Positions 35,515 to 44,261 of a stretch of 64,000 nucleotides of DNA are shown here, in pieces (the first letter of the stretch is position 1; each line of letters opens with the position of its first letter). The translations under genes and the position numbers were made by a program. Location: contig NZ_CP085342.1 in assembly GCF_020618475.1 (NCBI RefSeq), positions 62,001 to 126,000 of the forward strand, read 5' to 3'. Below the pieces are notes generated by a model that searched no databases, was not told the DNA's origin, and saw only the letters and a list, made by a program, of their open reading frames with translations. The stretch is from Haladaptatus halobius (GTDB lineage: Archaea; Halobacteriota; Halobacteria; Halobacteriales; Haladaptataceae).

Positions 35515-36714
35515 ATGGCCTTCAATTTTCACTTCGTCCTCGTTCTTGTCATCGTCTATGGGACGAATTATAGCCTACGTTTCCTCGAGGACTATGGCAT
35601 CCCGATCGTCGCTACTGAGATTCTCGCAGGCATTATCTTCGGATCACTGCTTGGTATTATCAGTCCGGGGTTACCTGGATACGATTTCCTTGTCACACTT
35701 GCAGCGTTCGGCCTCCTCCTGATTATGTTTCAGGCAGGAATTGAACTCGATCTAGGTCTGATCCGACGCCAACCGAAACGAATCGGTATTCTCGGTGGGC
35801 TTACGTTCATGATACCTTTCCTTGCTGGGGCAGGCCTTGCAGTTTATCTCGGCTTCAATCTCTTTGCTGCGTATCTCGTTGGGATCGTTATCTCGACTAC
35901 CTCGCTTGGGCTTGTTCATCCACTACTCGTTGATTTCCATCTGCTGGAGTATGAGGGTGGTCAACTTATCCTCTCAGTTACGGGCCTAAACGATGTTCTC
36001 TCGATTATCGCGCTTGCGTACGGTATTGCGCTGACCAGCCCGAACCCATTAATTGGCGCAGTCGCCGTGACGGCGGCACTTGTGCTCTTCTTTGTAGTCA
36101 TCCCTCTTTTCTTCCTTGACAAGCTTTCTCGAATTGCTCCACCACGGTTAGCCGAGGATCCAGTAAAAACGAGCATTCTTCTCACGCTAACACTCGCATT
36201 ACTTACTGAGTGGCTCGGTATCCATGCGATTCTCGGCGGATTTTTCGCCGGTTTACTGCTTGATGAGATCACTCACGATAATGGTCCAGACGTAGAGACA
36301 GCGACTCGTCCGATCATCACATTGGCTGCGTCGGCGTTTTTCTTTTATGTCGGGATGAATTTCAGCATCTCCAGTCTTTATTCGGCGGGGCTGGGGCTAA
36401 TTGCACTGGTTATCATTGTTGGCATCGGCTCGAAGTTTGTCAGCGCGCTAATCGGCGGATTTACAATGGATATCGGTCGAAAGACCACGTTGTTACTTGC
36501 CGCAACAATGCCAGGACGGCTTTCGCTCAGCGTTGCGGCAGCCGAGATCGGCCGCTCGCGTGGCCTTATTTCTTCGACACTTTATGATGCGTTTATCATT
36601 CTTTCAACTATTTCAGTATTCATTACTGTAGCCACTTTCCAATATTTCATGCGGTTTTCCAAGTCGGAAGCTGGCGAAGAAATACCGACTAGAGAAACCA
36701 CGCAAACGGAGTAA
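35515..36714 (+). CDS. CPA2-type cation:proton antiporter
   Basis: A membrane exchanger of Na+ or K+ against H+, about 399 residues with 11-12 helices. Family features: YGIPIVATEILAGIIFGSLL in helix two, LIMFQAGIELDLGLIRRQPK (the KefB/Nap-type motif), GIVISTTSLGLVHPLL, HAILGGFFAGLLLDE and ASAFFFYVGMNFSI. There is no TrkA-N or USP tail, unlike the second antiporter at 39.2 kb. Ion specificity cannot be read from the sequence. Confidence 0.9.
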   Translation: MAFNFHFVLVLVIVYGTNYSLRFLEDYGIPIVATEILAGIIFGSLLGIISPGLPGYDFLVTLAAFGLLLIMFQAGIELDLGLIRRQPKRIGILGGLTFMIPFLAGAGLAVYLGFNLFAAYLVGIVISTTSLGLVHPLLVDFHLLEYEGGQLILSVTGLNDVLSIIALAYGIALTSPNPLIGAVAVTAALVLFFVVIPLFFLDKLSRIAPPRLAEDPVKTSILLTLTLALLTEWLGIHAILGGFFAGLLLDEITHDNGPDVETATRPIITLAASAFFFYVGMNFSISSLYSAGLGLIALVIIVGIGSKFVSALIGGFTMDIGRKTTLLLAATMPGRLSLSVAAAEIGRSRGLISSTLYDAFIILSTISVFITVATFQYFMRFSKSEAGEEIPTRETTQTE

Positions 36715-36929
36715 TCCGTTAATTTTCTTGAGTTATAAGTTCTGGTTTGTGGCATGATTCTACAAACTGAGTGGAAAAACTCTATAAATGTTCATTATAT
36801 TTAGCTACCTTATAATTAAGCGAGTGGCTTAAGGGTTATTTAGACATAACGATGGAAGGTAATTAGAGCGTTAATACCATTACAAGGCCGAAGAACATAA
36901 CCCAGATTCGGCGGAATAATACGAATAAC

Positions 36930-37979
36930 ATGACCCCCGACCGTTCACTCGCGGAGGAGGCCGAGGTTATGGAGATTATTGATCAGCACGCCTCCATCGT
37001 TGAGACGACGGCGATGGATCATAACCGAGAAGATGAGATTAGAAAGGCATTAGATGCAGACCGTGACTGGCTTGTGGATTACGTCGACATCAATGAACTT
37101 GGCTCCGTGACTGATAACGATGAGGCATGGGACGAGATCGTCGCAGAACTCTCACAGCAAGGTGAAGAACACCTAAGCGGCCGACTCAGTTCGCTGAAAG
37201 AACGAGCCGAACGCCCATTTCCGTCGCTACTCAAATTGGAGTTCGACCCAGAGGAGAGACTTGAGTTCGTCCCAGGCCAGTACGTCCGCATCAGCTATGA
37301 GGATGAGGAGCCTCGAGTGTATTCTATCGCTAGTTCACCAAACAGTGAGAATATTGAATTATGTATCCGACGGGTTCCTGGTGGCCACTTAACGCCGACG
37401 CTGTGTGACGAGACGGTCGTCGGTGACGACCTCTTCGTCCGCGGCCCGTTCGGCGATGAATTCACGCTCACGCCGCCTTCGGATCGCGACGTAATCTTCA
37501 TCGCCACGGGAACCGGCGTCGCGCCATTTAAGAGTATGATCGACTATACATTCGAAGAAAATATCGACGAATTCAATGGAGCAAAGCGGGATGTCTGGCT
37601 CTTTCTGGGCTCTTCTTGGGAGGATCACCTCCCCTATCGGGAAGAATTTGCCGCATATACCGAGAAGAAGGAGAACTTCCACTACGTGCCAACATGCTCA
37701 CGTGAAGAGTATCTCTCTGACTGGGATGGCGAGACGGCGTACGTCCAGCAGTCGTTCCTTAAGTATCTCGATGAGCAGGAAACAGCGACAGATGAACTGT
37801 CTGCGGAGATAGCTGAGTGGATAAGTGAAACGCCCGTTTACGACATCAATGCACGTATCGACCCCTCATCGATGGAAGTGTACGTCTGCGGCATCGGTGC
37901 GATGGCCGACAGCGTCTCCGACGTCGTCGAACAGTTCAACCTGCCCGACAACCACTACAAAAAGGAGAGTTATGGATAG
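36930..37979 (+). CDS. FAD/NAD(P)-binding ferredoxin-reductase-like protein
   Basis: A cytoplasmic flavoprotein of the ferredoxin-NADP reductase superfamily. The N-terminal about 95 residues are acidic and unique. Then the FAD domain: PGQYVRISYEDEEPRVYSIA (R-x-Y-S of FAD binding) and GGHLTPTLCDE. Then the NAD(P) domain: VIFIATGTGVAPFKSMIDY (Gly-rich motif), WLFLGSSWEDHLPYREEF and the C-terminal EVYVCGIGAMADSVSD. No iron-sulfur or globin partner is fused. It lies between two antiporter genes, which may be chance. Electron acceptor unknown. Confidence 0.85.
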   Translation: MTPDRSLAEEAEVMEIIDQHASIVETTAMDHNREDEIRKALDADRDWLVDYVDINELGSVTDNDEAWDEIVAELSQQGEEHLSGRLSSLKERAERPFPSLLKLEFDPEERLEFVPGQYVRISYEDEEPRVYSIASSPNSENIELCIRRVPGGHLTPTLCDETVVGDDLFVRGPFGDEFTLTPPSDRDVIFIATGTGVAPFKSMIDYTFEENIDEFNGAKRDVWLFLGSSWEDHLPYREEFAAYTEKKENFHYVPTCSREEYLSDWDGETAYVQQSFLKYLDEQETATDELSAEIAEWISETPVYDINARIDPSSMEVYVCGIGAMADSVSDVVEQFNLPDNHYKKESYG

Positions 37980-38367
37980 TTTTGGTATGCATTATCACTG
38001 CTAGGTCGATTAACCGAATAGGGAATGTATCCATCATTGTCGATGTTCCGGAGGTATTGTTAATCACTTGGCTAGCTTTCACACTTGTTGTGGGAAGTAT
38101 CGGAGGGGATTTTTTCTTCCATAGAGACTCGATCCGATCGGTGTCGTTCACAAGTGGAGACTAGCATCGCCAAGAAATAGTCACCTCAATAAGCTCAGAA
38201 TTGTCTAAATACAGCCACATTCGATGTGAGTGAGTAGCGTCCAATTCATTTATCACTAAATTAAGTAAAATTTCGGAGCATTATTGTGTTTATACTCAAT
38301 AGCAGCTTACTATACCAGGGTATGATTCACCCACGATCGGGACAAGCACGTACAATAGTTCTTGAGA
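37980..38367. other. intergenic, no supported gene
   Basis: Short frames on both strands (about 37982-38164 plus, 37936-38151 minus) overlap each other; the plus one has a hydrophobic stretch LLITWLAFTLVVGSIGG but no start support. Confidence 0.3.
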
Positions 38368-38892
38368 TCAAAGTGGCTCCCAACACTTCGATTCAGTGGA
38401 TTCATAGATTTTCTCGATGATTTCAACGTCTTTCAGTCCATCGGCTCCATCTGGTTCGGGTTTTCGATCAGTTAGAATATGGTTCGCAAAGTAGTCAAAT
38501 TCTTCAAGGACTTCATCGACTGCAGGACCAGTATGCTCTGTTTGTAACTCTCCCCGTTCAATAACGATATGTTGCGGAACTTCACCACCAAATGGAGCAG
38601 TAATTGCAAGTTGGCCTTCAGTACCAAGCACATAGAGGCGGCTATTCGGCTGCACACTAAAACTCGCAGTGTACGTAGCAAGAACATCATCGGGGAAAAA
38701 TAGTTGGAATATTATATGTTCGTCAACCTCAGAAAACGGCTCATGCGTCGAAATCGCCGATCCAAGTACTCGGACAGGATCACTCCCCAGCAGAAACCGA
38801 CTCGTATTCAAGGGATAGACACCGAGGTCAGGAAGTGCGCCACCGCCAGATATCGCTTGATTGAGTCGCCATTGGTCTGGATCAGAATTCCA
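38368..38892 (-). pseudogene. Gfo/Idh/MocA oxidoreductase, C-terminal part only
   Basis: The C-terminal domain of an NAD-dependent sugar oxidoreductase: SDPDQWRLNQAISGGGALPD, LGVYPLNTSRFLLG and the tail ending ESTESKCWEPL. The Rossmann N-terminal half (about 150 residues) is missing. The homologous reading stops at about 38890, exactly where a two-helix membrane protein begins on the other strand. A deletion or insertion has cut the gene. Confidence 0.75.
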
Positions 38893-38901
38893 CTTATTAT
38901 A

Positions 38902-39084
38902 ATGGGTGGCGGTATGACTATCTTTTATATAGGATGGCAAATTCGAGACACTTCTCCTATAATTGCATGGATGATAATGTTTGCATCTTCCCTTTTTATC
39001 TCTAGTATCTGCCTAGTACTCTGGGAGAAAATATCTGATATGATCTCTCTTAGTATTTACGCAAACAATGACCAGGAGACATAG
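38902..39084 (+). CDS. two-helix membrane miniprotein, copy B (N-terminus lost)
   Basis: MGGGMTIFYIGWQIRDTSPI with a second helix MIMFASSLFISSICLVL matches the miniprotein at 34947. The homologous reading continues a few codons before the ATG (IPLII), into the broken oxidoreductase, so the original start has been lost. It lies 67 bases before the antiporter gene on the same strand and could be cotranscribed with it. Confidence 0.55.
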   Translation: MGGGMTIFYIGWQIRDTSPIIAWMIMFASSLFISSICLVLWEKISDMISLSIYANNDQET

Positions 39085-39151
39085 CTATACGACTGCTGTA
39101 CCGGAAAACGAATGAATTAAGCGACTCGCAAGGAATTTCCCTCCAGTGGTT

Positions 39152-41293
39152 ATGCCCGGGCTCCCTACAATCAGTTTGCCGTTTAATGATCCAGTTCTTA
39201 TTTTTGCTATCGCAATGGTTGTTTTTCTAATTGCTCCCCTCTTGCTCGAACAATTTGAACTACCAGGGATCATTGCTGTATTACTGGTTGGAGTGCTTAT
39301 TGGTCCTCATACTCTTGGTCTTCTCAACCGGAGCAACACGATTGTTTTGCTCGGGACAGTTGGACTCCTCTATCTGATGTTCGTCTCTGGGCTCGAAATC
39401 GATATCAATGATTTCTTAGAGAATCCAAGCCGAAGTGCGATATTTGCGTTGATAACATTTTCATTACCGATGATTCTGGGAACAATTAGCGGCGTCGTGA
39501 TCCTTCAGTTCTCAGTCATTGCGGCCATCCTGTTTGCCTCTATTTTCTCCTCGCATACGCTTCTTGGATACCCCATTGTAGAGCAATTGGATATCGTGAA
39601 AAATAACGCAGTAACGACGACGATCAGCGCCACGATTTTGACTGATACGGTCGCACTGCTCATCCTCACAGTAATTGAAAACTTACATTCACAGAGCCAC
39701 GTTGAGATTCTCTTTTGGGTTGAATTTACCCTTAAACTCGCGATCTTTTTCGTTGGAGTCTGGATCGCAGTCCCACGAGTTGGACGGTGGTTTTTCCGCA
39801 ATGTTAACGAGGAGAGTTACTTCGAATTCCTCTTTGTAATGGCAGTTCTCTTCGTCACGGCATATCTTGCAAGCCTTGCTGGAGCTGAGCCGATCATCGG
39901 TGCGTTTCTCGCTGGTCTCACATTAAACCGGCTTATTCCATCAACAAGTACGTTACAAAATAGAATCGACTTCGTCGGCAATGCCCTCTTCATCCCATTT
40001 TTCTTACTTTCAACGGGAATGATCGTCCAGCCAGATCTGTTCTTGAAAGGGATTCAGCCATGGGTAATTGCTGGGACAATTCTCGCCATTATGCTTGGAA
40101 CGAAATTGGTCGCAGCGTGGGTGACAGGCCGTATGTATGGATTCGAACGTCCAGAATGGCTGATGATGTTCGGTCTTTCCACTGGCCAAGCATCTGCTGC
40201 TCTTGCAATCGCATTTATTGGCGCCGATCTCGGCTTATTCACTACTTCAGCAGTGAATGGGATTGTGCTGATGATTCTTATTGCAGGGATAATCAGCCCA
40301 TATCTCTCGGAGCGATACGGCCGCGAAGTTGTCGCGGCTGAAGAAACGAAGGAGTATAAGCCGAGCGAGGCGCCAGAACGACTCTTGATCCCCCTCACCA
40401 AATATACAGATAATACCGACACGCTGTTGGATCTCTCGATACTACTCCATGCATCCGAATCAGAAGAACCAATTCACGCACTCACTGTCGTAGAAGAGAA
40501 AGGACAGAACCTCGATATTGGGGATCGCTATACCGCCACCAATCGATCAGAAACCGATGAAGCGGACACGCACGATCAGCAAGCAGGGGGAGACCAACAG
40601 ACAGAAGGTGAAGTCGCTGACGCAGAGCAAACACTTGAAGCAGCAGAAGAACACGCCGTCGGTGCTGAAGTTCCAATTGACACACAGACACGGGTCGCGG
40701 AAAACGTGGTAACAGGGATTGTTCGTGCAATCAAGGATAACCGGATTACGACCATCATTATGGGATGGAACAATCAGCACCGATTTGGGTATCGACTGTT
40801 TGGGGATGCTATCAAGCAGCTTCTCGGTCGAACGAACGAGTTTGTACTGGTGGCAAATCTTACGCAACCGATAAACACGACAGAACGGCTTGTAATCGTG
40901 CTCCCCCACCGTGTTGCAACTCATCCTGGCCTGTCTCAAGGATTATTTATGGTAAAACTCGTGGCTGAGCAATTAGGCCTCCCCAGTCAATATTTTGTCA
41001 TCAATGGCGATACAGAACAGTATGAACACTTGATTACATCAATTGAACCAGAAGTCCCATTTGAACTCGAAGCAGTGAGCAGTTGGCAAGCACTCCGTTC
41101 AGAAACAAACGATCAATTCGAGGCAGGCGATCTTGTTGTCGCCCTCCTCCCACGTGAAGGAGCCCGGGGATGGGAATCATACCTCAAGCGGCTTCCTCAG
41201 GTTCTTGCTAGTCATGGGCCCGACAATGTCGTGATTGCATATCTTCCAGAAGAAGGAAAAGCCCGCCAGAGACAGTTCCTTCAAATTGATTAG
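39152..41293 (+). CDS. CPA2-type cation:proton antiporter with USP-like C-terminal domains
   Basis: Membrane exchanger of about 713 residues. Helices 1-12 in residues 5-385 with GIIAVLLVGVLIGPHTLGLL, LYLMFVSGLEIDINDFL, FSSHTLLGYPIVEQL and AEPIIGAFLAGLTLNRLIP. The cytoplasmic part (about 400-713) holds two universal-stress-protein-like repeats (RLLIPLTKYTDNTDTLLDLS and TERLVIVLPHRVATHPGLSQ) separated by a charged Asp/Gln/Glu-rich linker. Such tails are thought to regulate transport by nucleotide. The ATG at 39152 is preferred over the GTG two codons upstream. Confidence 0.88.
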   Translation: MPGLPTISLPFNDPVLIFAIAMVVFLIAPLLLEQFELPGIIAVLLVGVLIGPHTLGLLNRSNTIVLLGTVGLLYLMFVSGLEIDINDFLENPSRSAIFALITFSLPMILGTISGVVILQFSVIAAILFASIFSSHTLLGYPIVEQLDIVKNNAVTTTISATILTDTVALLILTVIENLHSQSHVEILFWVEFTLKLAIFFVGVWIAVPRVGRWFFRNVNEESYFEFLFVMAVLFVTAYLASLAGAEPIIGAFLAGLTLNRLIPSTSTLQNRIDFVGNALFIPFFLLSTGMIVQPDLFLKGIQPWVIAGTILAIMLGTKLVAAWVTGRMYGFERPEWLMMFGLSTGQASAALAIAFIGADLGLFTTSAVNGIVLMILIAGIISPYLSERYGREVVAAEETKEYKPSEAPERLLIPLTKYTDNTDTLLDLSILLHASESEEPIHALTVVEEKGQNLDIGDRYTATNRSETDEADTHDQQAGGDQQTEGEVADAEQTLEAAEEHAVGAEVPIDTQTRVAENVVTGIVRAIKDNRITTIIMGWNNQHRFGYRLFGDAIKQLLGRTNEFVLVANLTQPINTTERLVIVLPHRVATHPGLSQGLFMVKLVAEQLGLPSQYFVINGDTEQYEHLITSIEPEVPFELEAVSSWQALRSETNDQFEAGDLVVALLPREGARGWESYLKRLPQVLASHGPDNVVIAYLPEEGKARQRQFLQID

Positions 41294-41322
41294 TCTTCTC
41301 AACCTCGTATGTTTATAAAGGG

Positions 41323-41511
41323 ATGATCGATCTGCTCCCTGAGGTCATCCCTGTTATAGCGCGTTACCGTGGGAGTTTCCCATCAAAGAGAGATGTAAAG
41401 TCGGCAATGATCGCTTCCTGGTTGAAGAACGAACTACTGGAATCACTCTACGCTATTCGAGTAGCGGGAGATTTGACTCCAACGTCCCGTTTCGAGCTCG
41501 TATTCTGCTAG
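41323..41511 (+). CDS. hypothetical 62-aa protein
   Basis: TTTATAAAGG lies just before the ATG and could be a TATA box too near for a leadered transcript. The product MIDLLPEVIPVIARYRGSFP is followed by a basic then mixed region. No family recognised; may be spurious. Confidence 0.3.
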   Translation: MIDLLPEVIPVIARYRGSFPSKRDVKSAMIASWLKNELLESLYAIRVAGDLTPTSRFELVFC

Positions 41512-41578
41512 TTAAGCTTGCATAGATAACCAGAATGATTTAGTGACGACCCTTCCCATTCAAACCCAGTCGGTCACT

Positions 41579-42267
41579 ATGTCAGAATCTGCCAAACGTA
41601 GCGACGCACCCCATAACGAAGAGAACAGCACCGCTCCGGACAGCGACAGTGGTCTTGCCACCAACTCTCCGAGAAAAAGCAGTTGTTGCCCGACGGTGGT
41701 GAAGAGGAGGGAACGGACGAGACGAACGAAACGGAGGAGACCAGCGAGGAGGAAACTGAAGAATCCGAGGACGAGACGGATGAATCGCAAGAGACGACAG
41801 AGGAGGGCGACGAAGAATCAGACGAGTACGGCTACCGTGAGGAAGGAGAGACGACGGTGTTATACCTTGACCTTGAAGGATTATTCCTTGACTTGCTCGG
41901 CCTCGAAGTCGATCTCGATGAGGTCGAACTGGATGTGACAGCGGTGAGCGGCCCCGGTCGATTGCTCGGGAATCTGCTCTCCGGGGTCGGAAACCTGCTC
42001 GGCAGCGGCTCGGGAGGACTGCTAGGGAACCTGTTCTCCGGGAGTCTCTTCGAGGGTCTCTTCGGCGATTCCGACGAAGAGTTCGAGGGTTCTGGCCCGC
42101 TCTCGTCGGCGGTCGACTCCACCCGCGATTCGGTACGCGATGCACTGGCAGACGTACCACTCGACGAACTGCTAACGACGCTCCTCAAAGAGTTCGTCGA
42201 CCAAATGTTCGGCTCCGAATCGGCGGACAAGTCCAGCAGGGAGTCCGAAGCGGAATCTGAAGCATGA
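41579..42267 (+). pseudogene. glycine-rich acidic protein, operon gene 1 (frameshift)
   Basis: Frame one begins MSESAKRSDAPHNEENSTAP; at about 41668-41676 (ACTCTCCGAG) the reading must shift to continue as SEKKQLLPDGGEEEGTDETN. Removing one TC of the TCTC restores it. Then comes a very acidic Glu/Thr region, the segment VLYLDLEGLFLDLLGLEVDL, and a Gly/Leu repeat part (RLLGNLLSGVGNLLGSGSGG). The LLGLEVDLDEVELDV..G.LLGNLL pattern recalls unnamed secreted proteins in actinobacteria and haloarchaea, from memory. Its stop overlaps the next start (ATGA). Clearly more GC-rich than its surroundings. Function unknown. Confidence 0.6.
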
Positions 42268-42614
42268 GCGACGATACTCCGCCGCTCGACCTCGGCGCAG
42301 CGATTCGGAACATCGATCTCGACGAAGTGTTTGCGGACACGCCGCTCGAGGGAGAGTTCGACGACGAGACGTCGACGGAGTCACTCGGTGCGACGGTCGG
42401 GGAGTTCGTCGGTCGCCACTTCGGCGGGTGGCTCGGCGGTCTCCTTGGTGGCGTGTTGTTGGATTCCCTCCTCGATTCCGTGTCCGATACCGCATCGGAC
42501 GAGAACGGTGATGAGGAAACCGACGATGAGGGAGACGATGGTGCTGAGAGCGAGGCAAGTGAAGAAAATACGAGCATTGACGCCGAAAGCGATGGGGGAG
42601 GCAAGAACGAATGA
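42264..42614 (+). CDS. glycine-zipper acidic protein, operon gene 2
   Basis: A 116-residue protein overlapping its neighbours by ATGA at both ends, so translation is probably coupled. An N-terminal acidic part (DLDEVFADTPLEGEF), then FVGRHFGGWLGGLLGGVLLD, a Gly-x3-Gly helix that could insert in or pack along a membrane, then a long Asp/Glu/Ser tail. No family recognised. The helix is similar in character to the Gly/Leu repeats of gene 1 and to the VGALAGRYLGRAAFDWL helix of gene 3. Confidence 0.75.
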   Translation: MSDDTPPLDLGAAIRNIDLDEVFADTPLEGEFDDETSTESLGATVGEFVGRHFGGWLGGLLGGVLLDSLLDSVSDTASDENGDEETDDEGDDGAESEASEENTSIDAESDGGGKNE

Positions 42615-43264
42615 CCGACGATCCCAACCCGAAGGAGGCGATCGTGGACGAGGTAACCGAGCAGGTCGACGTCGGTTCGCTGGTGGCTGGCGACAGCGTG
42701 TCCGAGCAAGTGGATGGGGCGTCGCTCGGACGGGCGGTCGGTGAAGCGGTCGGCGCACTCGCTGGACGCTACCTCGGCCGCGCTGCGTTTGACTGGCTCG
42801 TCTCGAAGCTACCGTTTCAGCACGACGACGACGGTGAGCGCTCGCTGCTTCGCCGCCTCATAAGTGCGTTCATCGTGGCACTCAGGCGGACGCTGAGCCG
42901 ACCGGAGTTCCGCAATCCCATCGAAAACACGCTCCGTGAGTACATCAAACGGCGAGAGAAGTCGCTTGATGAGGTGAAAGAGACCGCCGAAGAGGCGGCG
43001 ACGGACGCGAAAGAAGCCGTGGAGGACATGAGCGACGAAAACTCTAGCATCGATCCCAGTGATCTCGACGCCAACGAGATACAAGCCATCCGGGAGGAGA
43101 CGTACCGTGACCTCCTCGAGAAGATGGAGTACTCGGAGCTTCAGTCCATCGCAAAGGAGGTCGGCGTGAAGGCAAATCTGGAGCGTGAGGAGTTAGTCGA
43201 TGCCATCGCCGAGGAGTTCAACGATGGTTCCGAGGCAGACGAGGAACGATCCAATACAGAATAG
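42611..43264 (+). CDS. coiled-coil acidic protein with Rho-N/SAP-like tail, operon gene 3
   Basis: A 217-residue protein. Residues 35-65 (LGRAVGEAVGALAGRYLGRA) form a glycine-zipper-like helix matching gene 2. A basic helix (RSLLRRLISAFIVALRRTLS) and an Ala/Glu/Lys coiled coil (KSLDEVKETAEEAATDAKEA) follow. The C-terminal 35 residues (SELQSIAKEVGVKANLEREE) read like a Rho N-terminal or SAP-type helix-extended-loop-helix. That points to nucleic-acid or scaffold binding, tethered near membranes by the zipper. ATGA-coupled to gene 2. Function unknown. Confidence 0.75.
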   Translation: MTDDPNPKEAIVDEVTEQVDVGSLVAGDSVSEQVDGASLGRAVGEAVGALAGRYLGRAAFDWLVSKLPFQHDDDGERSLLRRLISAFIVALRRTLSRPEFRNPIENTLREYIKRREKSLDEVKETAEEAATDAKEAVEDMSDENSSIDPSDLDANEIQAIREETYRDLLEKMEYSELQSIAKEVGVKANLEREELVDAIAEEFNDGSEADEERSNTE

Positions 43265-43311
43265 AGCACAGCGACCGTCAACGATCGACACACGACCACT
43301 CCACACAGACC

Positions 43312-43595
43312 ATGGGTAAGGCGAAGCAGACCTCGAACGGCCTCTTGACGACGGGATGGAGCGAATTTGGACGACACTTGACGCCGTCGAGGACGACGAA
43401 CTACCGGACGAAACGGCCGAATCAATGTACGAAACCGTCGACGCCATCAACGAGGAGGTGACAAACGCGTCACTCGACGAACTACTCACGGCCACCGGGT
43501 TCGCGAACGAGTCGGACGATGTCGCTCCGGCCGACCTGCCGATGATGATGGAGGATGCCGACTCCGATGCGGTGCTCAGCCTGCGACGACAATAA
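43312..43595 (+). CDS. acidic 79+ aa protein, operon gene 4 (5' frameshift)
   Basis: The intact frame from the ATG at 43356 reads MERIWTTLDAVEDDELPDET and ends VLSLRRQ. Coding-like sequence continues upstream in the same frame (GEADLERPLDDG) to a stop, while the likely original ATG at 43312 (ATGGGTAAGGC) is out of frame by one base. So the gene probably lost one base near 43318-43320, or 43356 is now the start. All-helical, very acidic, no membrane helix. No family recognised. Confidence 0.5.
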
Positions 43596-43736
43596 CTCAT
43601 GTGCCCTCCTCGGAGGATTTTTCGTGAACAGTAGACGACGGCAGGTTTGTCGGCACCGCAATAGCTGATTTGACTGCGACACTCCTCGATTCGCTCGTTT
43701 TTCTCCTTTCTCGGCTCTCAGTCGCTACTCAACTCA

Positions 43737-44141
43737 ATGAGTGAATCAGGCATGGCACGGCTGCCGGTTGGGGACCAGGTGATCGGCACCGAAGGCGGTG
43801 ATCCTGAATGGCAGCGCAAGGCTGTTACGAATTGGACACGGTTTCACTGTTATCACACGACTGTTCGATTATGCCTTGTATTTGCAAGCAGGCCTGTTAC
43901 AAGGCTAAGAGCGGAGATTGAGGTAGGGGGAGTAGGTGTGACAGGGCATTCATCACAGAGCGATTGTTGTTCATCAGAGGAGCATGAGGAATGGCCGACA
44001 TTCGATCTCGGCTACATAATCGAAGTGATTGGAGGTGTTGAATACGTCTATATCGAGGCGAGAGAGGATCGTACTGGGTTCTTCTCGCCATGGATTGCGA
44101 TCGATAGAGAGAGTGCCGTACCATTCGACGAAATACCGTGA
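43737..44141 (+). CDS. hypothetical 134-aa protein
   Basis: Begins MSESGMARLPVGDQVIGTEG; after about residue 45 the base composition drops and the text becomes Cys-containing (CLVFASRPVTRL, HSSQSDCCSSEEHEE). A minus-strand frame overlaps much of it. It may be a fusion of a gene start with debris. No family recognised. Confidence 0.3.
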   Translation: MSESGMARLPVGDQVIGTEGGDPEWQRKAVTNWTRFHCYHTTVRLCLVFASRPVTRLRAEIEVGGVGVTGHSSQSDCCSSEEHEEWPTFDLGYIIEVIGGVEYVYIEAREDRTGFFSPWIAIDRESAVPFDEIP

Positions 44142-44261
44142 CTCACCACGAGGATGAGTTCGAAAATAATCGACCATACCGTTGCTGTAGATACGAACTG
44201 CGCTGAGAAGCAGGTCGCCTATATCTCTACCCAAGGTAGCTCCTCTGAGACTCCAGCTATG

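Noticed and set aside
41543..41938. Arg/Lys-rich 131-codon ORF
   Set aside because: Only its first part (from 41579) is real; after the frameshift it runs in the wrong frame of an acidic protein.
42172..42758. Long minus-strand ORFs opposite the GC-rich operon
   Set aside because: They are Arg/Pro/Ser-rich shadows typical of the reverse strand of GC-rich haloarchaeal genes.
41579..43595. Gas-vesicle cluster
   Set aside because: No GvpA, GvpN, GvpO or GvpF/L-like protein is present; only the acidic, coiled-coil look is similar.
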